NCBI GenBank assembly: GCA_902826885.1
Contig: CADEGL010000022.1
Location: forward strand, 1,504-36,294
DNA from: an uncultured Alphaproteobacteria bacterium
GTDB lineage: Bacteria > Pseudomonadota > Alphaproteobacteria > CADEGL01
Direction: 5' to 3'
DNA: 34,791 bases
Shown: positions 14,136-23,163 of the stretch, one piece after another
Layout: the number at the start of each line of letters is the position of its first letter
Position numbering within the stretch: the first letter of the stretch is position 1
Translations under genes and position numbers: made by a program
Notes under the pieces: model-generated
Told to the model about the DNA's origin: nothing
The model's input: only the letters and a program-made list of their open reading frames with translations
Databases searched by the model: none

Positions 14136-16997
14136 ATGTCGAAGAAGAATATCCTGATCGACGCGACCCACCGGGAAGAAACCCGCGTGCTGGTCGTGGA
14201 CGGAAACCGGATTGAGGAATACGACCACGAGACCCTTTCCCGAAAGCCCATAAAGGGCAACATCTACCTCGCGAAGGTCACGCGGGTCGAACCGTCGCTG
14301 CAAGCCGCCTTCGTCGATTACGGCGGAAATCGCCACGGCTTCCTGGCTTTCAGCGAAATCCACCCCGACTATTACCGCATCCCCATCGAAGACCGCGAAC
14401 TGCTTCTCGCCGAGGAGCGCGAGCAGGACGACCGCGACCAAGACGAGCCGCAGCGGGAGACATCGGAACGCGAAACCTCCGAGCAGGAGACGTTCGAGCC
14501 GTCGTCGCCGGACGCGCCGGAGGGCGAGCCTTCCGCCACTGAAGCGAGCACGGTCGAGGAAGTCCCCGCCGACATGACGGTCGAGGAGATCGGCGGCGCA
14601 TCCCCTCTTCCGGTCGAAGATCTCGAAACGCCGGCCGAGGCGGCGATCGAGCAAGAGCGCGCCAGCAGCATCGAGCTTTCCGCTAACGATATCTCCACCA
14701 GTGCCTACCCCTCGGAAGAGCCGTTCGCTCCGCAAGACGGCGAGGCGTCCGTATCGGAAGCCGGTGAACCCGTGCTTCCCGCCGAGGGCGGCGAAGCCAT
14801 TCCGGCGCAAACCGGCGAGGAGCAATCCGCGCCCAAGCCCGAATCGGTCGACACCATCGGCAGCGACATGGGCGAAGATCTGCGCCGTCGCCGTCGCCGC
14901 CTGCAGCGCCGCTATAAGATCCAAGAGGTCATCAAGCGCCGCCAGATCATCTTGGTCCAGGTGACCAAGGAAGAACGCGGCAACAAGGGCGCGGCTCTGA
15001 CCACGTATCTGTCGTTGCCCGGCCGCTATTGCGTGCTGATGCCCAACACGGGCCGCGGCGGTGGAATTTCGCGCAAGATCACCAACCAGAGCGACCGCAA
15101 GCGCCTGAAGGCGATCGTCGACGACCTGGACCCGCCCGAGGGCATGTCGCTGATCCTGCGCACCGCCGGCCAGGAGCGCACCAAGGCCGAGGTGAAGCGC
15201 GATTACGAATACTTGATCCGCCTGTGGGACGAGATTCGCGAACGCACGCTGACCTCGACGGCGCCCGCCTTGATCTACGAAGAGGCCGACGTCATCAAAC
15301 GGGCCGTTCGCGATCTGTATGGGCGCGGCGTCGAAGAAGTGATCGTCGCTGGCGACGAAGGCTACAAGACGGCCAAGGCCTTCATGAAGGCCATGATGCC
15401 GAGCCACGCCAAGCGCGTGCGTCTCTACGAAGAGCCCGTGCCCCTGTTCCACCGCTATAACGTGGAGCAACAGCTCGAGACCATCCAAAACCCGGTGGTC
15501 CAGCTCCGTTCCGGTGGCTCGATCGTCATCAATTCGACCGAAGCGCTGGTCGCCATCGACGTGAACTCGGGGCGCGCCACGCGCGAGCGCAATATCGAGG
15601 AAACGGCCTACAAGACGAACTTGGAAGCCGCCGAGGAAGTCGCGCGCCAGCTTCGCCTGCGCGACCTGGCGGGTCTGATCGTCATCGACTTCATCGACAT
15701 GGAAGAGAACCGCAACAACCATGCGGTGGAACGGCGCCTCAAAGAGGCCATGAAGGACGACCGCGCGCGTATCCAGATCGGGCGGATCAGCCATTTCGGT
15801 CTCTTGGAGATGTCGCGCCAACGCCTGCGCGCCAGCCTGGTCGAGACCTCGACCGAGCGCTGCCCCGTCTGCGCGGGCACGGGTCTCGTCCGTTCCACGG
15901 AAACGACCGGCCTACAGGTGCTGCGCGCGATCGAGGAAGAGGCTCTCAAGCGCCGCGCCGGGGAGATCACCGTCACCGTGCCGACGCGCGTCGCCCTTCA
16001 CCTCCTCAACCACGCCCGCCGCTCGCTCGGCGATATCGAAGAGCGCTTCGCGCTGCACATCATCGTGCTGGGCGACGATCATATGACGGCGCCCGCCTAC
16101 AAGATCGAGGTCACCAAGCAACGCGATCCGTCGCTCGCACCGCCGGTGCCGCTGCGTCACGACATCACCGCGGCCGAACGTCGCGCCGAACTGGCGGAAG
16201 AGGCGGAGGAAGCCGACACGTCCGCCGATGAAGCGGAAGAGGCGGAGGAAACCGAAAGCGCCGAGACGGATGACGGGCCTTCCGAGCACGCCGATCACGG
16301 TCAGCGCCCGCCCCGCGAGGACGGTGACGGCGGCCGCCGCCGTCGCCGGCGAGGACGCCGTGGCGGACGCCGCCGTCGCGAGGGAGGCGACGATCGCGGC
16401 CCGCAGCAAGACCATTCCCCGCAACCCCGTCCCGCCCGCGCCGAGCCAGGTAATCAGGGCCAGCAGCAACCGTTCGGCGTGCCGGACCCGTGGGCGGACC
16501 CCACGGACCCCCAGACCTGGGCCAACGCCGTCGACGATGGTGGCGCGCCGGAAGGCGACGCGGCCGAGACCGAAGGCGAACACGGCGCCGCTCCGGCGGA
16601 CGAGAACCGCCAGTCCGGCGCGCCCGGTGAAGAAGGAGAACGGCGTGGACGCCGCCGCCGCCGGCGCGGCCGTCGCGGCGGCCGTCGCTTCCGCGAACGG
16701 CATGGCGCCATGGAAGGCAACGGCGAAGCGGATGCCACGCACGAAAACAGCAGCCACGAGCAGAGCGCGGAGCCGAACGACACAGGCGGGCACGACGAGC
16801 CGGCCGCCGGCATGAACGGCGACGCGCCCGAGCCCGCCGCCGTGCCGTTCGAACAGCCGCGGGAACCGGAGCCCTATCGCCCCGCGGCGCACGAGGAGCC
16901 TGCGCCCCCCGTTCCCGCCGCCGCCGAACCGGCACCGTCGAATGAACCGGCCAAGCCCGCGCGGCGCGGTTGGTGGAATCGATTGACCGAAGGTTGA
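14136..16997 (+). CDS. rne: Ribonuclease E/G with acidic insert in the S1 domain
   Basis: The product is 953 residues. The N-terminus (KNILIDATHREETRVLVVDG) starts the RNase H-like and S1 parts (about 36-83). A Glu/Pro/Ser-rich insert of about 170 residues (about 84-250) then interrupts S1 before the core resumes at RRYKIQEVIKRRQ. Catalytic Asp475 (AIDVNSGR) and Asp518 (VIDFIDM) are 43 residues apart, and the zinc-link Cys576/Cys579 (CPVC) follows 58 residues later. These are the spacings of E. coli D303/D346/C404. The C-terminal 300 residues are disordered, with two Arg-rich RNA-binding patches (RRRRRRGRRGGRRRR types), acidic runs and Pro-rich ends for degradosome partners. It is essential for mRNA decay and rRNA processing. 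Confidence 0.96.
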   Translation: MSKKNILIDATHREETRVLVVDGNRIEEYDHETLSRKPIKGNIYLAKVTRVEPSLQAAFVDYGGNRHGFLAFSEIHPDYYRIPIEDRELLLAEEREQDDRDQDEPQRETSERETSEQETFEPSSPDAPEGEPSATEASTVEEVPADMTVEEIGGASPLPVEDLETPAEAAIEQERASSIELSANDISTSAYPSEEPFAPQDGEASVSEAGEPVLPAEGGEAIPAQTGEEQSAPKPESVDTIGSDMGEDLRRRRRRLQRRYKIQEVIKRRQIILVQVTKEERGNKGAALTTYLSLPGRYCVLMPNTGRGGGISRKITNQSDRKRLKAIVDDLDPPEGMSLILRTAGQERTKAEVKRDYEYLIRLWDEIRERTLTSTAPALIYEEADVIKRAVRDLYGRGVEEVIVAGDEGYKTAKAFMKAMMPSHAKRVRLYEEPVPLFHRYNVEQQLETIQNPVVQLRSGGSIVINSTEALVAIDVNSGRATRERNIEETAYKTNLEAAEEVARQLRLRDLAGLIVIDFIDMEENRNNHAVERRLKEAMKDDRARIQIGRISHFGLLEMSRQRLRASLVETSTERCPVCAGTGLVRSTETTGLQVLRAIEEEALKRRAGEITVTVPTRVALHLLNHARRSLGDIEERFALHIIVLGDDHMTAPAYKIEVTKQRDPSLAPPVPLRHDITAAERRAELAEEAEEADTSADEAEEAEETESAETDDGPSEHADHGQRPPREDGDGGRRRRRRGRRGGRRRREGGDDRGPQQDHSPQPRPARAEPGNQGQQQPFGVPDPWADPTDPQTWANAVDDGGAPEGDAAETEGEHGAAPADENRQSGAPGEEGERRGRRRRRRGRRGGRRFRERHGAMEGNGEADATHENSSHEQSAEPNDTGGHDEPAAGMNGDAPEPAAVPFEQPREPEPYRPAAHEEPAPPVPAAAEPAPSNEPAKPARRGWWNRLTEG

Positions 16998-17005
16998 GGC
17001 CCGCC

Positions 17006-17031
17006 CCGGCGCTGACCCACGTCAGCGCCGG
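17006..17031. terminator. Perfect 11-bp hairpin between convergent rne and aminotransferase
   Basis: CCGGCGCTGAC and GTCAGCGCCGG pair perfectly around a CCAC loop. It starts nine bases after the rne stop and runs into the end of the aminotransferase gene. No T-run follows on either strand, so it may block exonucleases or act with Rho rather than terminate by itself. Confidence 0.5.
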
Positions 17032-18173
17032 CGGGCGACCAGCCGCCGCGCGGCCTCCGCGATTTCCTCCGGCGCGCCTGCGAACGAGATGCGGACATGC
17101 CGGTGGCCGCGCGCGGGGTCGAAGTCGACGCCCGGCGTAATGGCAACGCCTTGTTCGTGGAGCAGCTCGCGGCACAGAGCCTCGCTGTCGTTCGAAAGGC
17201 GGCTGCTGTCGGCATAGATGTAGAAGGCGCCGTCGGCGGGCGCCAAATCCTCGAAACCCGCTTTCGGCAACTGCTCCAGCAAAAGCGCGCGGCTTTCGCC
17301 ATAGCGCGCGACGCGGGCATCCAATTCTTCCCGCGCGCCGAATGCCGCGATGGCCGCATGCTGCGACAAGGACGGCGGCGAGATGAAGAAGTTCTGCGCC
17401 AGCCTTTCCACCGGACGCACCAGATCGGGCGGCAGCACCATCCAACCCAGGCGCCAGCCCGTCATGCAGAAGTATTTCGAGAAGCTGTTGATGACGACAG
17501 CCTCGTCCGTCAGCCCCAAGGCGCTGGTCGCGTCATGGCCGAAAGTGATGCCGTGATAGATCTCGTCGGATACCAGCCGCATGCCGCGCACCCGGCAATG
17601 GGTGACCAGCGCGCGCAGCTCGTTCGGCCCCAGCATGGTGCCGGTCGGATTCGACGGACTGGCCACGATCAAACCGTCGAGGCGGCCTGGAACGGCATCG
17701 AGCAGCGCGGGCGACGGTTGGAACCGCGTCGACGCGTCCACGGGAATCTCGACCGTCTCGATCCCCAGCGCCTTCAGGATGTTCCGGTATGCCGGATAGC
17801 CCGGCGCCGCCATGGCGACCCTGTCGCCCACATCGAACGCGGCCAGGAAGGACAAGAGAAAAGCGCCCGACGAGCCGGTCGTGACCACGATGCGCTCCTG
17901 CGGCACGTCGAGGCCATAAAATTCCCGGTAGTGGCGCCGTATCCGCTCGCGCAGGACGGGCAATCCGAACGCTTCGGTATAACCAAGGCGGTCCGCCGTC
18001 AAAGCGGCGCGCGCGGCTTCCAGCACGGCAGGCGGCGCGCCCATGCCGGGCTGCCCCACTTCCAGATGCAGGACGTCACCGCCGGCGGCCGCGCGCTCGT
18101 TGGCGGCGCGCAGAACCTCCATGACGATGAATGGCGCGATCTCGGCGCGGCTTGCTGTCTTTAGTTTTGTCAC
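17022..18173 (-). CDS. Class I/II PLP-dependent aminotransferase
   Basis: The product is 383 residues from a GTG at 18173 with GAGGA just upstream; another GTG at 18203 would add ten residues. It has the fold type I motifs: SPSNPTGT, SDEIYHGITFG, the PLP-binding lysine in NSFSKYFCMTGWRLGW, and the C-terminal RISFA arginine. The length and the opening (RAEIAPFIVMEVLRAANE, then LEVGQPGMGAPP) fit the aspartate/aromatic aminotransferase-like group. The exact amino acid is unclear. It diverges from the M48 protease gene across only 74 bases. Confidence 0.9.
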   Translation of the reverse strand: MTKLKTASRAEIAPFIVMEVLRAANERAAAGGDVLHLEVGQPGMGAPPAVLEAARAALTADRLGYTEAFGLPVLRERIRRHYREFYGLDVPQERIVVTTGSSGAFLLSFLAAFDVGDRVAMAAPGYPAYRNILKALGIETVEIPVDASTRFQPSPALLDAVPGRLDGLIVASPSNPTGTMLGPNELRALVTHCRVRGMRLVSDEIYHGITFGHDATSALGLTDEAVVINSFSKYFCMTGWRLGWMVLPPDLVRPVERLAQNFFISPPSLSQHAAIAAFGAREELDARVARYGESRALLLEQLPKAGFEDLAPADGAFYIYADSSRLSNDSEALCRELLHEQGVAITPGVDFDPARGHRHVRISFAGAPEEIAEAARRLVARRR

Positions 18174-18193
18174 AGTCCTCGCCCTACCGCACG

Positions 18194-18222
18194 TTGACGG
18201 CACCCTGCGCCGCGCCTACGTT
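18194..18222 (+). promoter_or_regulatory. Candidate promoter for the M48 protease / dsbA pair
   Basis: TTGACG (18194-18199, five of six) is followed after 17 bases by TACGTT (18217-18222, three of six). It sits in the 74-base divergent gap, with the GGAGG ribosome binding site shortly downstream. The -10 match is weak. Confidence 0.35.
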
Positions 18223-18247
18223 CTGTGAGGGGTCTGGAGGACCGCTC

Positions 18248-19588
18248 TTGGTCAAACGCATTGTTAGAGTCCTCGTGGCGGCGGCGCTTTTGGCCGTGGC
18301 CGTGCCGTCCGCGAACGCGCAGCAGATGAACTTCATCCGCGACGCGGAAGCGGAAAATATCATGCGTTTTTACGCTGCGCCAATTTTCCGCGCCGGCGGT
18401 TTCGACCCCAAGGCCATCCAGATCCACTTGATCGCCGACCGCTCGTTGAACGCGTTCGTGTCCAACGGGCTGAACATGTATTTCTTCACGGGCCTGATCA
18501 TGCGCGCCGACAACGCCGAGCAGGTCATGGGCGTGATGGCGCACGAATTGGGCCACATCGTCGGCGGCCACCTGGCGCGCATGGACGAGAAGATGCGCCA
18601 AGCGCAGAAGCAGTCAATCTATGCCATGGCGCTGGGCGCACTTGCCGCTGTTGCGACGGGGAATCCCGGCGCGGCTCCCGCCGCCATCCTGGGCGGGCAG
18701 CAAGCCGTGATGGCCAGCGTGCTGAGCTACAGCCGCACGCAGGAATCCGCGGCCGACCAAGCCGGTTTGAAATATCTCGACGAGGCGGGCATCTCGGCGC
18801 AAGGCCTGTACGACTTCTTCAAGATCCTGGAAGGCCAAGAGTTGCTGGCCGTCGGCCGCCAAGACCCCTACATGCGAACCCACCCGCTCACCCCCGAACG
18901 TATGGCCGCCGTGCAGGCGCACCTGGCCAAGTCGCCCTATACGAACAAGCCGCTGCCGCCCATCTACGCCGTGATGCACAACCGCATGAAGGCCAAGCTG
19001 GCCGGCTTCATGGACCCGCCCGCGCAAGTGATGCGCAAGTACCCGGAAACCGACAACAGCATCGATGCGCGCTATGCCCGCTCGATCGTCTATTACCGCC
19101 AGCCGGACCTGGCGAAGGCGCTGCCGGTGATCTGGGGACTGATCGCCGAAGAACCCAAAAACCCATATTTCCACGAACTCAAGGGCCAGATGCTGTTCGA
19201 AAACGGGCGCGCGGCCGAGGCTATTCCAAATTACCAGCAGGCGGTCGACACCCTGCCCGACAATGCCTTGTTGCGCACCGAACTGGCGCAAGCACAGATC
19301 GAATCGCAAGACATGAGCCTGAACAAAGCCGCCATCGCCAACCTGGAGAAGGCGCGCGACATCGACGACGACAACGCCCAGACCCTGCGCCTCCTGGCCA
19401 CGGCCTATGGCCGCGACGGCCAAGTCGGCATGGCCGCGCTGATCCAGGCCGATCTGGCGCTGGGCTATGGCCGTAACGGCGAAGCGCGCGTCCTGGCCGA
19501 GCGGGCCATGCAGAATCTGCGGCAGGGGTCGCCCGCATGGCAGCGCGCCAACGACATCAAACATGCCGCGGAAACCGAAAAGCAGTAA
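18248..19588 (+). CDS. bepA: Periplasmic M48 metalloprotease with TPR repeats (BepA-like)
   Basis: The product is 446 residues from a TTG at 18248, chosen because GGAGG lies seven bases upstream and the protein then starts with a clean signal peptide (cleavage near residue 23, ANA-QQ). The M48 domain has HELGH with His99, Glu100 and His103; the third ligand is the Glu in SRTQESAADQ. From about residue 300, helical TPR repeats follow (PYFHELKGQMLFENGRAAEA, then NAQTLRLLATAYGRDG). In E. coli BepA/YfgC monitors outer-membrane protein assembly (LptD); the same role is inferred. A DsbA-like gene follows at 34 bases, fitting joint oxidative and proteolytic quality control in the periplasm. Confidence 0.9.
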   Translation: MVKRIVRVLVAAALLAVAVPSANAQQMNFIRDAEAENIMRFYAAPIFRAGGFDPKAIQIHLIADRSLNAFVSNGLNMYFFTGLIMRADNAEQVMGVMAHELGHIVGGHLARMDEKMRQAQKQSIYAMALGALAAVATGNPGAAPAAILGGQQAVMASVLSYSRTQESAADQAGLKYLDEAGISAQGLYDFFKILEGQELLAVGRQDPYMRTHPLTPERMAAVQAHLAKSPYTNKPLPPIYAVMHNRMKAKLAGFMDPPAQVMRKYPETDNSIDARYARSIVYYRQPDLAKALPVIWGLIAEEPKNPYFHELKGQMLFENGRAAEAIPNYQQAVDTLPDNALLRTELAQAQIESQDMSLNKAAIANLEKARDIDDDNAQTLRLLATAYGRDGQVGMAALIQADLALGYGRNGEARVLAERAMQNLRQGSPAWQRANDIKHAAETEKQ

Positions 19589-19622
19589 CGCGGCCGTCCC
19601 TTCCCGTTTCATGGAGACCTGA

Positions 19623-20369
19623 ATGCGCCGTCTGATGGCCCTTGTCCTATTCGCCGCGACGTTGACCGCGGCCGCCGCGCCGGGCCATGCCCAGGACAAG
19701 CGTAGCTTCACGCCCCAGCAGCAGCAGGAAATCGAACGCATCGTGCGCGATTACCTGAAGACCCATCCCGAGGTGATCATCGAGGCTGCCAAGGCGCTGG
19801 AAGCCAAGGAGCAGGAGGCGCAACAACAGCGCGTCAAGGCCGCCATCGACGCCAACCGGGACAAACTGATCAACGACCCGGATTCCCCCGTCATGGGCAA
19901 CCCCAAGGGCGACGTCACCGTGGTCGAGTTTTTCGATTACCAGTGCCCCTACTGCAAGAAAATGACCGCGCCGCTGAACGACGCCATGGCCAAGGACGGC
20001 AAGCTGCGCGTCGTGTTCAAGGAATGGCCGGTCCTGGGGCCCGAGTCCCTGATCGCCGCGAAAGCCTCGCTGGCCTCGCAGAAGCAGGGCAAATACAAAG
20101 AATTCCACAACGCGCTGATGGACACGAAGGGCCGGCTGAACGAAACCGTGATTATGTCGATCGCCGAAAAAAGCGGGCTCGACATCAAGCGTCTGAAAAA
20201 GGACATGGACGCGCCGGACGTCCAGGATGAGCTCAAGCAAAACCAGGCCTTGGCCGCGACGCTTCAGCTCGAGGGCACGCCCGCCTTCGTGATCGGCTCG
20301 CAGATGGCGCCGGGTGCGATCAGCGCCGACACGCTCAAGGACATGATCGACGCCGCGCGCAAGAACTGA
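19623..20369 (+). CDS. DsbA/Com1-type periplasmic thiol-disulfide oxidoreductase
   Basis: The 248-residue product has a signal peptide (cleavage near 23, GHA-QD). An N-terminal helical extension (about 30-90; QQQQEIERIVRDYLKTHPEV) is typical of the Com1/27-kDa outer-membrane-like DsbA group. The thioredoxin-fold domain follows with FDYQCPYCKK (Cys108 and Cys111) and the cis-Pro in EGTPAFVIG. It likely forms or isomerises disulfides in exported proteins. It lies directly downstream of the M48 protease and is convergent with a PhyH gene six bases away. Confidence 0.92.
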   Translation: MRRLMALVLFAATLTAAAAPGHAQDKRSFTPQQQQEIERIVRDYLKTHPEVIIEAAKALEAKEQEAQQQRVKAAIDANRDKLINDPDSPVMGNPKGDVTVVEFFDYQCPYCKKMTAPLNDAMAKDGKLRVVFKEWPVLGPESLIAAKASLASQKQGKYKEFHNALMDTKGRLNETVIMSIAEKSGLDIKRLKKDMDAPDVQDELKQNQALAATLQLEGTPAFVIGSQMAPGAISADTLKDMIDAARKN

Positions 20370-20375
20370 CGGGCG

Positions 20376-21212
20376 TCAGGCCTCGGCGGCGGGCCGGGTC
20401 CACAAACGGGCGAAATACGCGTTGTCGATGGGATCGCCGGACTTGAGGCCGTTGCCCTCATAGGTGGGTTGGATTTCCCGTCCGCGCTCGACATAGACCG
20501 AGTCGTCGCCCACCAGAACGAACGAAACCGCGCGGCGGGGACGCGAGGCCTGGTTGCCCGGCGCGCCGTGCAGTGTCATGCCGTGGAACGCCAGGCAATC
20601 GCCGGGCTGCATGTCCCAGGACACGAGATCGAAATCGCGCCGCGCACGCGTCACGTCCGGCGGCGGCTCGAAACCGTCGTCGTCGCCATAGCCGGCATAC
20701 CAGCCGCCGTTGATGCGTTCGGGCCGGAACTTGCGGCCCCAGCGATGCGAGCCGGGAATTGCCTGAAGCGCGGTGTCCTGCGCGACCGGATCGAGCGGGA
20801 CCCACACCACGCACATCTGATCGCCTTCCATGCAGTAGAAGGGTTGATCGTGATGAAGCGGCGTGCGGCGCGAGGTGCCCGATTCCTTCACCCACATGGC
20901 GTCATGGAGAAGATTGACCCGCCGCGAGCGCATCAGGCGCCCGGCGATTTCGGCCACGGGTGAGCCGGTGATGAACTCGGTGAAGGCCGGCACGCGCCGT
21001 GCCATCTGCAGGTCGCTGAAGAACCCGCCTGTTTCGCCATCAACCGTATGGTTCTGGAAATTGGGTCCGGGGCGCGTGCGGGCGACGGAAACCGCGCCCT
21101 TCAGATGCTCGATCCATTCCGCATCGAACATGCCGCGCAGGCACAGGATGCCGTCGCGCGTGTAGGTTTCGATCGCCTGCTCGGTGACGGGATTCAGCGG
21201 TGTTTTGTTCAT
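20376..21212 (-). CDS. PhyH-family Fe(II)/2-oxoglutarate dioxygenase, copy B
   Basis: The 278-residue product has the iron ligands His120 and Asp122 (LHHDQPFY), a distal His in MTLHGAPGNQ, and an Arg in PRRAVSF for 2-oxoglutarate. The LDPVAQDTALQAIPGSHRWG block closely parallels [20 protein letters not shown] in the gene upstream, so the two are tandem paralogues. The gap between them is 23 bases. The pair is inserted, in the opposite direction, between dsbA and aroQ of the housekeeping series. The substrate is unknown. Asp in the triad indicates a hydroxylase. Confidence 0.9.
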   Translation of the reverse strand: MNKTPLNPVTEQAIETYTRDGILCLRGMFDAEWIEHLKGAVSVARTRPGPNFQNHTVDGETGGFFSDLQMARRVPAFTEFITGSPVAEIAGRLMRSRRVNLLHDAMWVKESGTSRRTPLHHDQPFYCMEGDQMCVVWVPLDPVAQDTALQAIPGSHRWGRKFRPERINGGWYAGYGDDDGFEPPPDVTRARRDFDLVSWDMQPGDCLAFHGMTLHGAPGNQASRPRRAVSFVLVGDDSVYVERGREIQPTYEGNGLKSGDPIDNAYFARLWTRPAAEA

Positions 21213-21235
21213 CGCTTCCCTCTCGCTGCGCGTTT

Positions 21236-22066
21236 CTAGCGCTTGGGCCAGACTTTCGGAAACAGCTCTTCGTCGACCAGCCGCTCGCCCTTTGCGACCT
21301 TCAGCATCGGGTTGTACTGCACTTCCATCTCGCTGCGATGGCCCATCACCGTGTCGTCGCCGAGCCAGGTGGTCGAGACCGCGCGGCGGCGGCGCGATCC
21401 CGACATGTTGCCGCGCGCGCCGTGGACCGCCATGCCGTTAAAGGCGATGCAGTCGCCGGGTTCGACGTCCCACGACAGGATTTCGTAGCGGTCGCCCTCG
21501 GCGTCGAAATCGGGCGGACGGATATGGCCCTGGTCCTGTTGGATGACATCCTCGTCGTCCTTGAGCATGACGGCCGAGAAGGACTTGCCCCACCGGTGGG
21601 AGCCTTTGACCACGCGCAGCGCCGTGTCGGCCGACACGGGATCGAGCGGGAACCACATAATGACGACCTTGTTCCCGTCGACCGGGTAATAGACCTGGTC
21701 TTGATGCCAGGCGCTGGGCCGCGCGGTCTTGGGCTCCTTCACGAACAAACCGTCCATGAAGAAATGGACCTGGGCCGAGCGAGTCAGCCGCGCCGCGATC
21801 TCGCCGCCGGGAGAATTCACGGCGAAGTCGCGAAACGGCGCCAGGCGGCGCCATAGAAAATACTCCGTGTAAAAGAACCCAGGGTCGCCCGGCGCGGACT
21901 GGATGTAATGATGCGGGCCATGATCCTTGAGCGCTTCCTCGGCGCCCGCGGCCAGCCGGGCCAGCCAGGCCGGGTCGACCACACCCCGGAGGCAAACCCC
22001 GCCATCGGCCTCATAGGCCGAAACCTCGGAATCCGTGACCAGGCGGGTTGGGCGGCTACTATTCAT
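21236..22066 (-). CDS. PhyH-family Fe(II)/2-oxoglutarate dioxygenase, copy A
   Basis: The product is 276 residues from the ATG at 22066, which has AGGAG eight bases upstream; an ATG two codons earlier is an alternative. Iron ligands are His121 and Asp123 (WHQDQVYY), with a distal His in [10 protein letters not shown]. The RRRRAVST stretch carries the 2-oxoglutarate Arg. It is a tandem paralogue of the next gene. The 182-base gap to aroQ contains GTATAC palindromes at 22106-22111 and 22143-22148 and a GGCCCCG-ACC-CGGGGCC hairpin at 22151-22167. Substrate unknown; paired PhyH paralogues may act on successive or related substrates (inference). Confidence 0.9.
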   Translation of the reverse strand: MNSSRPTRLVTDSEVSAYEADGGVCLRGVVDPAWLARLAAGAEEALKDHGPHHYIQSAPGDPGFFYTEYFLWRRLAPFRDFAVNSPGGEIAARLTRSAQVHFFMDGLFVKEPKTARPSAWHQDQVYYPVDGNKVVIMWFPLDPVSADTALRVVKGSHRWGKSFSAVMLKDDEDVIQQDQGHIRPPDFDAEGDRYEILSWDVEPGDCIAFNGMAVHGARGNMSGSRRRRAVSTTWLGDDTVMGHRSEMEVQYNPMLKVAKGERLVDEELFPKVWPKR

Positions 22067-22105
22067 GGCCATCTCTCCTGCGTCGGGCCGACCGGCGCCG
22101 TACCC

Positions 22106-22167
22106 GTATACGCGCGTACCGCACGCGTTCGTCCTCAAAATCGTATACCGGGCCCCGACCCGGGGCC
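22106..22167. promoter_or_regulatory. Divergent regulatory region phyH pair / aroQ
   Basis: Two GTATAC palindromes (22106-22111, 22143-22148) and a perfect 7-bp hairpin (22151-22167, ACC loop) lie here. On the minus strand TTGGCC followed after 16 bases by TATACG (four of six) is a possible promoter for the PhyH pair. The stretch at 22126-22138 resembles one before the other PhyH gene. Confidence 0.35.
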
Positions 22168-22248
22168 AAACGGGCGGAAGCCAGCATTGCGCCCCTTCCC
22201 GCATTGGGCTATCCCTGTCCCACCGGTCGCCGTTCCGGAGGGTGGGTT

Positions 22249-22707
22249 TTGGCGAAACTACCAACAGTCGTGGTCTTGAACGGCCCCAACCTCAACATGC
22301 TGGGGAAACGGGAGCCCACCATCTACGGCCGCGACACGCTCGCGGACGTGGAAACGGCTTGCCGCGCCCACGCCAAGACTCTGGGCCTGGCGCTCGATTT
22401 CCGCCAGTCCAACCATGAAGGCGAACTGGTCGGCTGGATTCAGGAAGCCCGCGGCAAGGCCGCCGGCCTCGTGATCAACGCCGCGGCGCTGACCCATACG
22501 TCGGTCGCCCTTCTGGACGCGCTTCAGGCAGCCGAAGTTCCGACCATCGAGGTGCATTTGTCGAACATCTACCGGCGTGAGCCGTTCCGCCATCACTCCT
22601 ATATCTCCCGCGCCGCCGTGGGTGTGATCTGCGGCCTGGGCCCGCGCGGCTATCTGATGGCGCTCGACGCGCTGGCCGGCATGGTCAAGGCCAAGGGGAA
22701 GCGCTGA
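22249..22707 (+). CDS. aroQ: 3-dehydroquinate dehydratase, type II
   Basis: The product is 152 residues from a TTG at 22249 with GGAGG seven bases upstream; no better start exists before the conserved [18 protein letters not shown] opening. Other family marks are [15 protein letters not shown] and [17 protein letters not shown]. The usual NPGAYTHTS loop reads NAAALTHTS, a mild variation. It dehydrates 3-dehydroquinate in the shikimate pathway as a dodecamer. The stop overlaps the accB start (TGATG), linking it to the acetyl-CoA carboxylase genes, a common alphaproteobacterial order. Confidence 0.95.
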   Translation: MAKLPTVVVLNGPNLNMLGKREPTIYGRDTLADVETACRAHAKTLGLALDFRQSNHEGELVGWIQEARGKAAGLVINAAALTHTSVALLDALQAAEVPTIEVHLSNIYRREPFRHHSYISRAAVGVICGLGPRGYLMALDALAGMVKAKGKR

Positions 22708-23156
22708 TGCCCAAAAGCCAGATCGATAGCGCGGCCGTGCGCGAGTTGGCCGCGCTTCTGGAAGAGACCGGGCTGACCGAGATCGAATACGCGACCGGCG
22801 AATGGCGCGTGCGCGTGGCGCGCGCGGCCAACGGCGTGATCCATGCCGTGCCCGCGGCCTTGCCGGCGGCTCCGGCCGCTGCGTCGGCGTCTCCCGCCGC
22901 TTCCGTCCCGGATGCCGCGCATGCCGGCGCCGTCCTCTCGCCCATGGTCGGCACCGTCTATATGGCGCGCGAGCCGGGCGCGCCCGCTTTCGTCAAGTCA
23001 GGCGACACGGTCAAGGAAGGCGACACGCTCCTCCTCATCGAGGCCATGAAGACCTACAACGAAGTCCGGGCGCCGAAGGGCGGCCGGATCGCGCGCATCC
23101 TGGTCTCCGACGGAGACCCGGTCGAATTCGGCGCGCCGCTTCTCGTCCTCGAATAG
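22707..23156 (+). CDS. accB: Acetyl-CoA carboxylase biotin carboxyl carrier protein
   Basis: The product is 149 residues: a short N-terminal domain (about 1-45), an Ala/Pro linker (about 50-72) and the biotinyl domain, with Lys115 in EAMKTYNEV as the biotin site and the preceding SPMVGTVY hairpin. It carries carboxyl groups between AccC and AccA/AccD for malonyl-CoA synthesis. The start overlaps the aroQ stop by one base, and accC follows after seven bases. Confidence 0.96.
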   Translation: MPKSQIDSAAVRELAALLEETGLTEIEYATGEWRVRVARAANGVIHAVPAALPAAPAAASASPAASVPDAAHAGAVLSPMVGTVYMAREPGAPAFVKSGDTVKEGDTLLLIEAMKTYNEVRAPKGGRIARILVSDGDPVEFGAPLLVLE

Positions 23157-23163
23157 GCCGCCG

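Noticed and set aside
14133-15821. Long minus-strand open frame of about 560 codons
   Set aside because: It lies wholly opposite the catalytic core of rne and has the low-complexity Val/Asp/Arg make-up of an antisense shadow.
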